The position numbers and the translations under genes were made by a program. Of a stretch of 63,954 nucleotides of DNA, positions 8,685 through 16,005 are shown in pieces. The stretch's first letter is position 1, and each line of letters begins with the position of its first letter. The DNA is from Oligoflexales bacterium (GTDB lineage Bacteria; Bdellovibrionota_B; Oligoflexia; Oligoflexales; RGVZ01), in contig CANILH010000006.1 in NCBI GenBank assembly GCA_947468665.1, positions 1-63,954 on the forward strand, read 5' to 3'. The notes under the pieces were generated by a model. The model saw only the letters and a program-made list of their open reading frames with translations. It made no database searches and was not told the DNA's origin.

Positions 8685-9287
8685 ATGATGTTACCAACGA
8701 ACATTAAAAGCGCTGTATCCTGCATTGGATTAACACTGATGACCGCTTGTGCCACCAAAGGTACAAGCTTTCAGAAGTCTGAAGTGATAGAGCGCATTGG
8801 CAATAAAAGCGAGACGCCTGAATGGGCCACTGGTGAAAAAACGACGCTCGTTGAGGGAGGTGATTGCTTATTCATCAGCCAGATTTCCATGTCTGGCAAT
8901 GCGCGTTCGGAGGCATGCATGAAGGCCGCCGAACTTGACGCCCAGGCGGGTATCCTTAAGCACATCAAGGCGAATATGACGGCGAGCGGTCAACTGAACG
9001 AGGCGGACGCGACCAGTGATCCAGGGTATGAAAGCCTCGTCACATTCTTTTCGTCGGGAAAACTCAACGGCGTCAAAACTCTTGAGCGTTACTGGGAAAA
9101 ACGCGTCGAAAGCAGCGAGAGCGGGGATAGGGTTTTGAAATTGCGATGCGCCGCGAAAGTATCCATTCGCAAAAGTGATCTCGAAAAGCAGCTTCGCGAC
9201 GCTATTGGCGGGCCAAAAGTCAGTGCGGCGGCTCACGACGCTCTTGAGAAAGCCACACAAAAGGCTATAGAAAGTTTCGCCGAATAG
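8685..9287 (+). CDS. LPP20-like lipoprotein
   Basis: A 200-residue protein whose N terminus has a lipobox (LTLMTACA), so it is a predicted lipoprotein with acylated Cys at residue 22. The rest is a single alpha/beta domain containing SEACMKAAELDAQAGILKHI, the pattern seen in LPP20-type lipoprotein folds (a helix rich in Ala before a beta strand that ends in a conserved charged region). The ribosome binding site AGGGAGAG lies just before ATGATG; the first ATG at 8685 is used here and the next codon is also ATG. It probably pairs with the upstream PEGA protein. LPP20-like is a fold-level guess. Confidence 0.75.
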   Translation: MMLPTNIKSAVSCIGLTLMTACATKGTSFQKSEVIERIGNKSETPEWATGEKTTLVEGGDCLFISQISMSGNARSEACMKAAELDAQAGILKHIKANMTASGQLNEADATSDPGYESLVTFFSSGKLNGVKTLERYWEKRVESSESGDRVLKLRCAAKVSIRKSDLEKQLRDAIGGPKVSAAAHDALEKATQKAIESFAE

Positions 9288-9349
9288 AAAAATGACTTCG
9301 ATTCACTCTTGAAGTACCATCGCGCTAGGGCCGGGGAAGGTCTTTAGCG

Positions 9350-9481
9350 ATGTTTGATGGCTTTGATTCAATTTTAGTATTATTTTTGTGAGTTATCGGC
9401 TGGCTTGTGATCGTCACGGGATTCTACACCGTGGATCAAAACGAGAGGGCCGTTATAGGTAGATCTGCGAAAGCCGGCTAA
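9350..9481 (+). pseudogene. Remnant of an SPFH (HflK/stomatin-type) protein N terminus
   Basis: From ATG at 9350 (ribosome binding site GGGGAAGG) one frame reads MFDGFDSILVLFL, then TGA at 9389-9391, then VIGWLVIVTGFYTVDQNERA, then VIGRSAKAG and TAA at 9479. A membrane segment followed by G-F-Y-T-V-x-Q-x-E-R-A-V is the hallmark N terminus of SPFH/band-7 proteins. The rest of the gene (normally about 250-300 further residues) is missing. With a stop inside the membrane segment and an early end, this is a decayed fragment. The rest of the gap 9288-9664 holds only a hairpin at 9515-9550. Confidence 0.7.
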
Positions 9482-9514
9482 GGCGAGCATTGTCCTGATT
9501 TCAATAAATAAATT

Positions 9515-9550
9515 CATAATGCCCTCCAGTTTTGGTTGGAGGGCATTATG
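9515..9550. repeat. Perfect 14-bp stem hairpin
   Basis: CATAATGCCCTCCA (9515-9528) and its exact reverse complement TGGAGGGCATTATG (9537-9550) enclose an 8-base loop. There is no T-run after the stem on the plus strand and only A+T-rich DNA on the minus side. It may act as a bidirectional terminator between the converging genes ending at 9287 and 9665, or be a repeat element. Confidence 0.8.
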
Positions 9551-9664
9551 GCGTGCGAGAGACGAGAGGCAACAAACCGAAAACAGTCTTTTTTCAAAAA
9601 ATATCGTCCGGCTTTCGCGCTGTCCTGAATGTCCTAGGCTGAGTCCTTGGCCAGCAAATCAGGG

Positions 9665-10492
9665 TCAACTCGATTGATCATTGTCTGAAGTCCCCAAAAA
9701 AAGCGCCTCGTCAAAGATAGCTACGGCTCGCGTCCATCCGGCTGAGGCCCCCCGGATTTTGTGCGGAAAGCAGCTGATGTAAAATCCTGATGGAGGCAGC
9801 ACTTCTAGATTATGGAGCTTTTCAAGGTGGCAATATCCGATGTCGCGTCCAGCTTTGTGACCTTCCCAGATCAGAGACGCGTCGCCGCTTTCTTGGTATT
9901 TTTTGGCGGTATGAACAAACGGCGCATCCCAGCTCCAGGCATCGGTGCCCGTGAGGCGCACGCCGCGCTCCAACAAATACATGGTAGCCTCGTACCCCAT
10001 GCCGCAGCCGGAAGAAACATAGTCATTTGAGCCGTAGCGAGAGCCTGCCCGAGTGTTGATTACGACGATTTCAAGCGGACTTAGCGTATGGTCAATGCGT
10101 TTTAATTCTTGTGCCACATCATCAGCTGTCACGACATAACCATCTGCAAAATGCCGGAAGTCGAGTTTGACCGCAGGCTGAAAACACCATTCTAACGGCA
10201 CATCGTGGATAGCGATGGCTGGCTTTTTTCCACCGAGTGCATTGTCCATGGTGGAGTGAAAGTGGTAGGGGGCGTCCAAGTGTGTGCCGCTGTGTGTAGA
10301 TAATTGAATCGACTCGACCGCCCATCCCTCGCCGTCTGGCAAGTCTTGCTCCTTTAGACCAGGGAAAAAAGGCTGGATCTGCTCAAACGTATTTTTGTGA
10401 TTGAAATATTGAATTCTGGGAGCGAACGCCGGAGGATCAGAAAGGACGTCATTTTCGAGAAAGATTGAAAGATCAACGAAGCGTCGAGACAT
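9665..10492 (-). CDS. Cyclase-family metal-dependent hydrolase (kynurenine formamidase-like)
   Basis: A 275-residue protein. The signature HSGTHLDAP (His67, His71, Asp73) is the metal-binding motif of the cyclase/kynurenine formamidase superfamily (Pfam Cyclase), which hydrolyses amides or lactones such as N-formylkynurenine. Other family blocks are the N-terminal VDLS, the VVINTRAGSRYGSND stretch, GTDAWSWDAPF and the C-terminal RAVAIFDEAL. The start is taken at ATG 10492 because AGGAG lies 8 bases before it; the frame is open 38 codons further up but without such a site. No kynurenine pathway neighbours are nearby, so the substrate is open. Converges with the region containing the 9515 hairpin. 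Confidence 0.88.
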   Translation of the reverse strand: MSRRFVDLSIFLENDVLSDPPAFAPRIQYFNHKNTFEQIQPFFPGLKEQDLPDGEGWAVESIQLSTHSGTHLDAPYHFHSTMDNALGGKKPAIAIHDVPLEWCFQPAVKLDFRHFADGYVVTADDVAQELKRIDHTLSPLEIVVINTRAGSRYGSNDYVSSGCGMGYEATMYLLERGVRLTGTDAWSWDAPFVHTAKKYQESGDASLIWEGHKAGRDIGYCHLEKLHNLEVLPPSGFYISCFPHKIRGASAGWTRAVAIFDEALFLGTSDNDQSS

Positions 10493-10775
10493 GTAAATGC
10501 TCCTGAAGTTGCTGGTGATAAGAATTTTGACCGCTGCTTTGCGGCTGAATCGAGGAGAAATGGCCTTGATTGGCGAGTGACAGATAAGATTGCACTTGAG
10601 TCTCACTAGCCTTGCTGTAATAGGGCCTGAGCGCCGTTCCGAAGACTATCGGTCAAAACGTCAGCTTACGCCACCTTCCTCCTCAAACACAAGTTACAGT
10701 TATATCTCGTTGAGATATGGTGAAATGTGACAGCGCTCTTCGTAATTGACCCACCATCGCTTTCTTTGGCCTGTC

Positions 10776-10982
10776 TCAATCTGCCTTCCCCATCAAGTTT
10801 TTTGGAACGAAACTATATTCCTCAATAACGGACATAAGAGCTTTAGTGATTTGTAGATTTGGGGCCGCTACCTGCTCAAACAAGTCATAAGCACAGTAAT
10901 CCCAGAATGTGCTGACGAAGGCATGATTCTGCCGGCAATTACCGGCCCATTGGCCCGCCGCTGGAGGAAATTCTGGCCGTGG
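10776..10982 (-). pseudogene. Possible fragment of an unknown gene
   Basis: Between stops the minus strand reads 68 codons with protein-like composition: EFPPAAGQWAGN, NHAFVSTFWDYCAYDLFEQV and ITKALMSVIEEYSFVPKNLM. There is no start codon at its beginning. An ATG with a short frame at about 10990 would need a frameshift to join it. I do not recognise the family. It sits in the 900-base stretch 10493-11394, which otherwise shows no gene; a palindrome GCCGGCAATTACCGGC-like element lies near 10930. Weak evidence. Confidence 0.3.
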
Positions 10983-11394
10983 CTACCTCCATGCTGTCAT
11001 TAAATTATGTGATGTCTAAAATTTCAATCTTGCCAAACTAGACTTGAAAAAAAAGCTAGCGTTAGGCACCCCACCCGCCCCAGATTATAATGGTCGCTTT
11101 AAAATTAGAAGCGATCAAAGCAAAACAATTTGGTGTTTTAATCCTCAGGTCCGACTCACCAGAAAAAATTTAGACATCGCCTTGCCTAGGATTGAAAGAA
11201 GGGCGAGACTCACAGCCCCCTCTGACGGCGTGTAGTGTGCGCACTCACGCGGCCCAAGGCATTTAACGGAATCGACGAACTTATAAAATTTAAATCGGAC
11301 CACGTTTTCAGGCTATCGAGCCTCATCATGGAGGATGCTGCTCAAAATGTTGCGAGTTCGGAGTGATAAACAAACGCGTTTTCTCAGCTTTGCT

Positions 11395-11996
11395 AGATTG
11401 ACCTACGTGTTTTAATTGAGCCTCTTCTCAAAGGTCGACACAAGGCCATGGTGCAGACGGCGGCTGCAAGTCAGCTAGGGCGCATGATTACGCGTCTTGC
11501 AACGCGCTATAATGTCAACGTAATACACTGCGTACATCGCAAGGAATTGATTCCAATCCTCACTGACCTGGGGGCGAAAAATGTTCTCGTCTCATCAGAT
11601 CCTGATTTTGTAAGCAAACTGCGAGATCTTGCCGCGTCACTACAAGCAACATACGCCATTGATGCGGTCGGCGGACCTCTTACTGGGCAGTTAGCAGAAG
11701 CTCTTCCAAATCACAGTACCATTACCGTATACGGAGCACTGGCCGGCGAGGCCGTCTCAGTCGACCCGGGAGCTTTTATTTTTAAAGATCAGCGCGTCGA
11801 AGGCTTCTGGCTCGGAAACGCGCTCGCAAAAAAATCATATCTCTCGCAGTTTTTGTTCGTACTGCGCGCCAAAAAAAATTTAACAGGAGATCTAACAAGT
11901 ATAATTAGTAGAATTATTCCACTGACAGATTTACCCAATCTAGCCGCGTCTGGTTTGGGGCCAGCGAGTGAAGGCAAAATTATTCTTAAACCTTAA
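11395..11996 (+). pseudogene. C-terminal half of a zinc-type alcohol dehydrogenase/quinone oxidoreductase
   Basis: The frame, entered just after a TAG at about 11392, reads LLKGRHKAMVQTAAASQLGR, then GAKNVLVSSDPDF, IDAVGGPLTGQLAEALP and ends ASEGKIILKP. The H-K-A-x-V-x-T-A-A-A-S-x-L-G-x-M stretch and the GGPLTG block are the nucleotide-binding half of medium-chain dehydrogenase/reductases, which normally have about 320-350 residues. The N-terminal GroES-like catalytic half is absent. An ATG at 11448 could start a 182-residue product, but it would lack the catalytic domain. The gene looks truncated by deletion in a decayed region. Confidence 0.75.
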
Positions 11997-12013
11997 AAAA
12001 CGAAGCGAGCGCC

Positions 12014-12196
12014 ATGGAAGAACCAACGGACATAAGCTGTCCATTTTGTGGAGAAACTTTCACAACCTTCATCGATATTTCCGGCGGTAGCCAGCAATAT
12101 ATTGAAGACTGCCAAGTCTGCTGTCGTCCGATCGAATTAAAAATTTCAATCAGCACAAAAACAGGGCGCGTTCGTGTTGCCACTTCTCGTGACTAA
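12014..12196 (+). CDS. CPXCG-motif cysteine-rich small protein
   Basis: A 60-residue protein with CPFCGE near the start (residues 9-13) and CQVCCRPIEL at residues 34-43. Two Cys-x-x-Cys knuckles of this kind define the CPXCG family (DUF-type, probably zinc-binding). The remainder, FTTFIDISGGSQQYIEDC and ISISTKTGRVRV, matches the family's beta-rich pattern. The full length is usual for this family. The function is unknown; family members are found in many proteobacteria. It starts 17 bases after the dehydrogenase remnant and may have been downstream of it in an operon. Confidence 0.85.
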   Translation: MEEPTDISCPFCGETFTTFIDISGGSQQYIEDCQVCCRPIELKISISTKTGRVRVATSRD

Positions 12197-12234
12197 CCTA
12201 CACCTCCCTGCGCGTCATGGGGGCACTGCATAAT

Positions 12235-12343
12235 GCCACCGGAAAGGACCTTATATAAACCGAACTCAATTTCTGACTTAAATAGCCGTAGTTCGTTAAA
12301 AACCAAGCAATTACGGCATGTTAAGGCGCTTAATTATTAGGCC
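12235..12343. repeat. Diverged long repeat, copy B (partner at 6584)
   Basis: This aligns with 6584-6694 over about 105 bp. On the minus strand it reads LRLFKSEIEFGLYKVLSGG in one open frame, more intact than copy A, where a one-base shift breaks the frame upstream of F-G-L-Y. The rest of the gap 12197-12491 shows no gene. Confidence 0.6.
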
Positions 12344-12491
12344 TATACCCCCCGGCATGATCACCCAATGTAAAACTTATGTATCATAGGATTGCCTCTG
12401 TTGCGCCCCACATACAGAGTCTATAAAATTGCATGCGGGGACGACCCCTCGTTAGGGTATTTGTCTTTAAAATATATAGGAGGGACACATC

Positions 12492-13280
12492 ATGAATTAC
12501 TACTGGCTCTGCGCGGCGGTTTTCGCGTTTACCTACTGCCTCAACATGACGTACATCTCGATTTTCTATCACCGAGGCTTTACCCACGAGGGCATAAAGA
12601 TCAATCCGGCGTTTCAACGCTTTATAATTAGCTCGGGCAGCTGGATCACTGGCATTGATCTCAAGGCATGGGCATGCATGCATCGGATGCACCACATGTA
12701 TTCTGACACTGCCAAAGACCCTCACAGCCCCAAACGCTGGGGACTTTTTGGCACCATGCTGGGCCAACTCCACTCCTATAACGCGACACTCAGAGGCCTG
12801 ATCAAAGGCAAGCCCGAATACACGTCGATCGTCAAAGATCTCGATTTCGACGTAAGCTTTTTAAATCGCACCAGACTCTGGTATCTTCCCTACGTGCTGC
12901 ACGTAGCAGTCTGGCTAACCTGTGGTTTTGTGTTTAATGCCTGGCTACTTGGCTACGCCTATTTCGTCGGTATGATGAGCCACCCTGTCCAGGGCTGGCT
13001 CGTAAACGCCCTTGGCCACGCCATGGGTTACCGAAACTTTCAGGTGAATGACGATTCGCGCAATAACACCTTGGTAGCCTGGCTGTGTTTTGGCGAGGGC
13101 TATCAAAACAACCACCACCGCTTCCCAAAATCGGCCAAATTTTCCGTACGCTGGTTTGAGTTCGACTTCGGCTGGCATGTCGCCCGGCTTCTGGCCGCCT
13201 TCGGCCTCGTCGAAATCATCAACGCGGCCAAGACGATCGACCCTTCACAGGCCGACCTAACCGAAGCCCTGCCGAACTAA
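12492..13280 (+). CDS. Acyl-CoA/acyl-lipid delta-9-type fatty acid desaturase
   Basis: A 262-residue integral membrane protein of the acyl-CoA desaturase family, which inserts a cis double bond into fatty acyl chains using a di-iron centre. His boxes: HRGFTH (residues 27-32), HRMHH (64-68) and NALGH (His176). The third box reads GEGYQNNHH (201-209), so its first position is Gln205 where HxxHH is canonical. Hydrophobic segments flank the boxes in the usual order. GGAGGG lies 9 bases before ATG 12492. The protein is on the short side but complete (C-terminal WFEFDFGWHVARLLAAFGLV). The electron donor is not encoded nearby. Probably involved in membrane fluidity. Confidence 0.92.
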   Translation: MNYYWLCAAVFAFTYCLNMTYISIFYHRGFTHEGIKINPAFQRFIISSGSWITGIDLKAWACMHRMHHMYSDTAKDPHSPKRWGLFGTMLGQLHSYNATLRGLIKGKPEYTSIVKDLDFDVSFLNRTRLWYLPYVLHVAVWLTCGFVFNAWLLGYAYFVGMMSHPVQGWLVNALGHAMGYRNFQVNDDSRNNTLVAWLCFGEGYQNNHHRFPKSAKFSVRWFEFDFGWHVARLLAAFGLVEIINAAKTIDPSQADLTEALPN

Positions 13281-13302
13281 CAGCCCACTTAATCGCGAGC
13301 GC

Positions 13303-13427
13303 CTGAAGCCCTCAAAAATGCGACCTAGCAAGGCGGCGAGAAAAACGCGACGAGACAGTACCTATGGTACGGCGAGAAGCGTTTTTCGATGCCAACGCAG
13401 CTATGTCGCGTTTTTCAGGGCTGAAGC
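13303..13427. repeat. Large imperfect inverted repeat (cruciform) of about 125 bp
   Basis: The outer arms AGCCCT-x-AAAAA-x-GCGAC-x-TAGC (about 13307-13330) and their reverse complement (about 13400-13424) match at roughly 20 of 23 positions. An inner arm pair carries GAAAAACGC, and the centre is the exact palindrome GTACC-TAT-GGTAC (13358-13370). The whole can fold into one long hairpin with bulges. It lies between the desaturase and the convergent rplX and could be a folded-DNA repeat element or an end-of-gene hairpin for both. No ORF is inside. Confidence 0.75.
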
Positions 13428-13505
13428 TAAAAAAATTGAAGCGCCGAGGTTAGACCCCAGCGCCCCCAAACACACGAAAGGAGATTTATCCGAAAACACT
13501 AACGA

Positions 13506-13844
13506 TCAGACAAGAATAGTGCCTGAGTCTTTAGCGAATCGAACCTTTTTGCCACCCTCAATCTTAAAGCCAACGCGAGTTGGTTTTTTCGACTTCGGGT
13601 CAATAAGCATAACATTGCTGATGTGGATGCCAACAGTTTTGTCAACAATACCGCCATCCTGGTTGCTCGGGGATGGTTTGGTGTGACGTTTCATCACGTT
13701 GACTCCGTCGACTTCCACGCGGTCAGTCTTGCGGTTGACGCGAAGGATTTTGCCGGTTTTACCCTTGTCCTTGCCCGCGATAACTTTAACGTCGTCGCCT
13801 TTTTTAAGGCGGATCTTTACTTCACATTTCTGAGCGGCATGCAT
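13506..13844 (-). CDS. rplX: 50S ribosomal protein L24
   Basis: Ribosomal protein uL24, a KOW-domain protein that initiates 50S assembly on 23S rRNA. The KOW core is KIRLKKGDDVKVIAGKDKGK, followed by TGKILRVNRKTDRVEVDGVN and VMKRHTKPS, then PTRVGFKIEGGKKVRFAK, all standard. ATG 13844 gives 112 residues; a TTG at 13859 would add five. The gene stands alone here, with dsbD divergent and the cruciform at its 3' side, whereas rplX normally lies in the spc ribosomal operon between rplN and rplE. Upstream on the minus strand TTGACT lies near 13935 with only a poor -10. Whether another copy exists elsewhere is unknown. Confidence 0.93.
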   Translation of the reverse strand: MHAAQKCEVKIRLKKGDDVKVIAGKDKGKTGKILRVNRKTDRVEVDGVNVMKRHTKPSPSNQDGGIVDKTVGIHISNVMLIDPKSKKPTRVGFKIEGGKKVRFAKDSGTILV

Positions 13845-14047
13845 ACTCGTCTCACCCAATCCAAATCTTACGATTAACGAAAAACTGATATTAAAAATCA
13901 GAGCCGTGTACTTATCGATTAATGTCCCCCTAAGTCAATAGTTTTTTTGAAAATTTGCCCCCAAAATCTCAGCCAGCTGATTCGTCCTATCCCGGCCCCC
14001 AGAAATAGCCTAAACTCCCGAGACGAAAGCCTTATCAGGAACAGGAC

Positions 14048-15997
14048 ATGCTCACAAAACCCAACTCACAAGCCTTGTTAAACGCCATCGTGACCATTGG
14101 AGTCGCCATTGCCTCACTGTGGCATGCGGATCAAGCCCCTGCCCAACCTGCCGCACAAAGCCAGGGATCCTCGGTACTTAATGAGCTGGAGTCTGAAAAC
14201 ACCCCCATTCAAAAAGCCAATGGGCAGGTCGAGACCGACATAAAACCAAGGGATGTGATCCATTGGACCCTCGCCGGCTATGAATTTGACGCCACCACCC
14301 ATAAAATGACGGCCACCCTGTCGCTGGCGACCGAAAAGCAATTTACGATCTATCAGGATAAGCTAAAACTTGAGACCGCCTCCGGCTGGACAGTTGTCTC
14401 CAAAACCGCCCCCAAGACCACCCTTCAATATGACCCCATCTCCCGCAAAGAAGTGCAGGTCTACACAGGTGGGCCGTTTAATCTTGTGATGGAGCTCACA
14501 GGCCCGGCCGAAGAGGCTGCCATCCAGATCACATATGTCGGCTGTACAAAGGTCATTTGCCTATTCCCCCACAAAGAGAAAATATCGCTTCCTTGGACTC
14601 CTTCCACCGCAGGCCCACCAGCTAAAGTTGGGTCAGCACCTGCCGTGAGCGCGGCAGCCTCTATTCCATCAGTAACCCAGCCATCAGTAGCCCAGCCATC
14701 AGTAGCCCAGCCATCAGTAGCCCAGCCATCAGGAACCGTCGAAGAGCAGTTTGCCAGGAAGGTCAAAGCCGGCCAGATGACACTTGCGACGTTACTTCTG
14801 ATCGCGTTTGCCGGCGGCCTTCTGACTAACCTGACGCCGTGTGTCGCCCCAATGATTCCTATTACGATCAGACTTCTGGCCCACCAGACTGTTAAACCTC
14901 TGACGAGTGCCGCTATGTACGCACTCGGTATCGTCGTCACCTATACGTCCCTTGGAGTGGTCGCAGCCCTCAGCGGAGCGCTGTTCGGCAATCTGATTGC
15001 TCATCCGGCAGTCTCCATTACCTTTGGTATTGTCATGTTTGTACTGGGTCTCAATATGCTGGGATTCGGGGATTTAAGCCGTCTCCAGCAAATCGGCGGA
15101 CGCATCGGCTCAGCTAACGGCGGCGTCTGGAACTCGTTTTTGATGGGAGCGGGCGCTGGATTAGTCGCGTCTCCATGCACGGGTCCCATTCTTGCCGCGC
15201 TGTTGACCTACACAGCCGGTCGCCAGAATACCCTGGAGGCCATCGCACTGCTTGGCGTCTACAGTACCGGCTTCGCTCTGCCCTACGTATTCCTCGGAGC
15301 AAGTGCCGCCCGCATCAGCAAAATGCGAGTTAGCTTCCACGTGCAGATTCTGACTAAACTCGTCTTCGCATCGGTGATGTTTGCCCTGTCGCTATACTTC
15401 ATGCGGCTGCCACTCTATGGACTCTTCACATTCCTGAGACCATACTGGGGCTACATAGGCACAATAGGATTAATCTCAGGACTCGCCTTCAGTGCCTTGA
15501 TTATTCTCAAGCAATCCCTGCATCACCAGAAAGCGGTGTATCTCGCCCCCACTTTGACACTTGGTATCGGAATGTTTTTTGGAATCCAGTCACTCATGCG
15601 TGACGGCAAACCAGCAAACGCCATTCAGTGGATTCATAGCGAGAAAGAAGCCGTCGAGGCCGCCACGAAATCAGGAAAGCCTATTATCGCCGATGCATGG
15701 GCTGAGTGGTGTGAGGCCTGTAAAAAAATGGACATCACGACATTCGCTGAGGCGGATGTTATCGCGGAGATCAGTGAGCACTGGACGCCGCTGAAGTTTG
15801 ACCTGACAGAGGTTAACGATGAGAACAACGGGGTTCAGGAACGCTACGAATTGCCGGGGCTTCCGACATTAACTCTGATGCCGCCAACCGGAGATCTTAA
15901 GTCCAAAGTCGCCATCACCGGTTACGCCAGCTCGACAGCGCTCCTGGAACAGCTGCGAAAATCACATGGGACTCTTTCCGGTCAACCGGCGAAATAG
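14048..15997 (+). CDS. dsbD: Thiol:disulfide interchange protein DsbD
   Basis: A 649-residue protein with the three DsbD parts. The N-terminal periplasmic alpha domain (about 60-180) has Cys166 and Cys171 in VGCTKVICLF. The eight-helix CcdA-like membrane domain (about 240-510) has Cys265 in LTPCVAP and Cys377 in ASPCTGP. The C-terminal thioredoxin gamma domain has WCEACK (Cys555, Cys558). It passes electrons from cytoplasmic thioredoxin across the inner membrane to periplasmic disulfide isomerases and cytochrome c maturation. A signal segment is at residues 10-33. The linker between the alpha and membrane domains holds five-residue P-S-V-A-Q repeats. The patatin gene begins 8 bases downstream. 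Confidence 0.93.
   Translation: MLTKPNSQALLNAIVTIGVAIASLWHADQAPAQPAAQSQGSSVLNELESENTPIQKANGQVETDIKPRDVIHWTLAGYEFDATTHKMTATLSLATEKQFTIYQDKLKLETASGWTVVSKTAPKTTLQYDPISRKEVQVYTGGPFNLVMELTGPAEEAAIQITYVGCTKVICLFPHKEKISLPWTPSTAGPPAKVGSAPAVSAAASIPSVTQPSVAQPSVAQPSVAQPSGTVEEQFARKVKAGQMTLATLLLIAFAGGLLTNLTPCVAPMIPITIRLLAHQTVKPLTSAAMYALGIVVTYTSLGVVAALSGALFGNLIAHPAVSITFGIVMFVLGLNMLGFGDLSRLQQIGGRIGSANGGVWNSFLMGAGAGLVASPCTGPILAALLTYTAGRQNTLEAIALLGVYSTGFALPYVFLGASAARISKMRVSFHVQILTKLVFASVMFALSLYFMRLPLYGLFTFLRPYWGYIGTIGLISGLAFSALIILKQSLHHQKAVYLAPTLTLGIGMFFGIQSLMRDGKPANAIQWIHSEKEAVEAATKSGKPIIADAWAEWCEACKKMDITTFAEADVIAEISEHWTPLKFDLTEVNDENNGVQERYELPGLPTLTLMPPTGDLKSKVAITGYASSTALLEQLRKSHGTLSGQPAK
14666..14725 (+). 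repeat. 15-bp tandem repeat inside dsbD
   Basis: Four copies of CCATCAGTAGCCCAG (first one with one change) encode P-S-V-(T/A)-Q repeats in the interdomain linker; a fifth partial copy follows. In-frame copy-number change would only alter linker length. Confidence 0.9.
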
Positions 15998-16005
15998 GCG
16001 GAAAA

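Noticed and set aside
9389..9391. Selenocysteine at the in-frame TGA of the SPFH fragment
   Set aside because: No SECIS-like hairpin directly follows, the gene ends a few codons later, and SPFH proteins are not selenoproteins.
11044..11235. 63-codon plus-strand ORF
   Set aside because: Composition looks random, there is no ribosome binding site and it lies in decayed DNA.
14666..14725. CRISPR-like spaced repeats
   Set aside because: The 15-bp units are contiguous and in frame inside dsbD, encoding a linker; there are no spacers.
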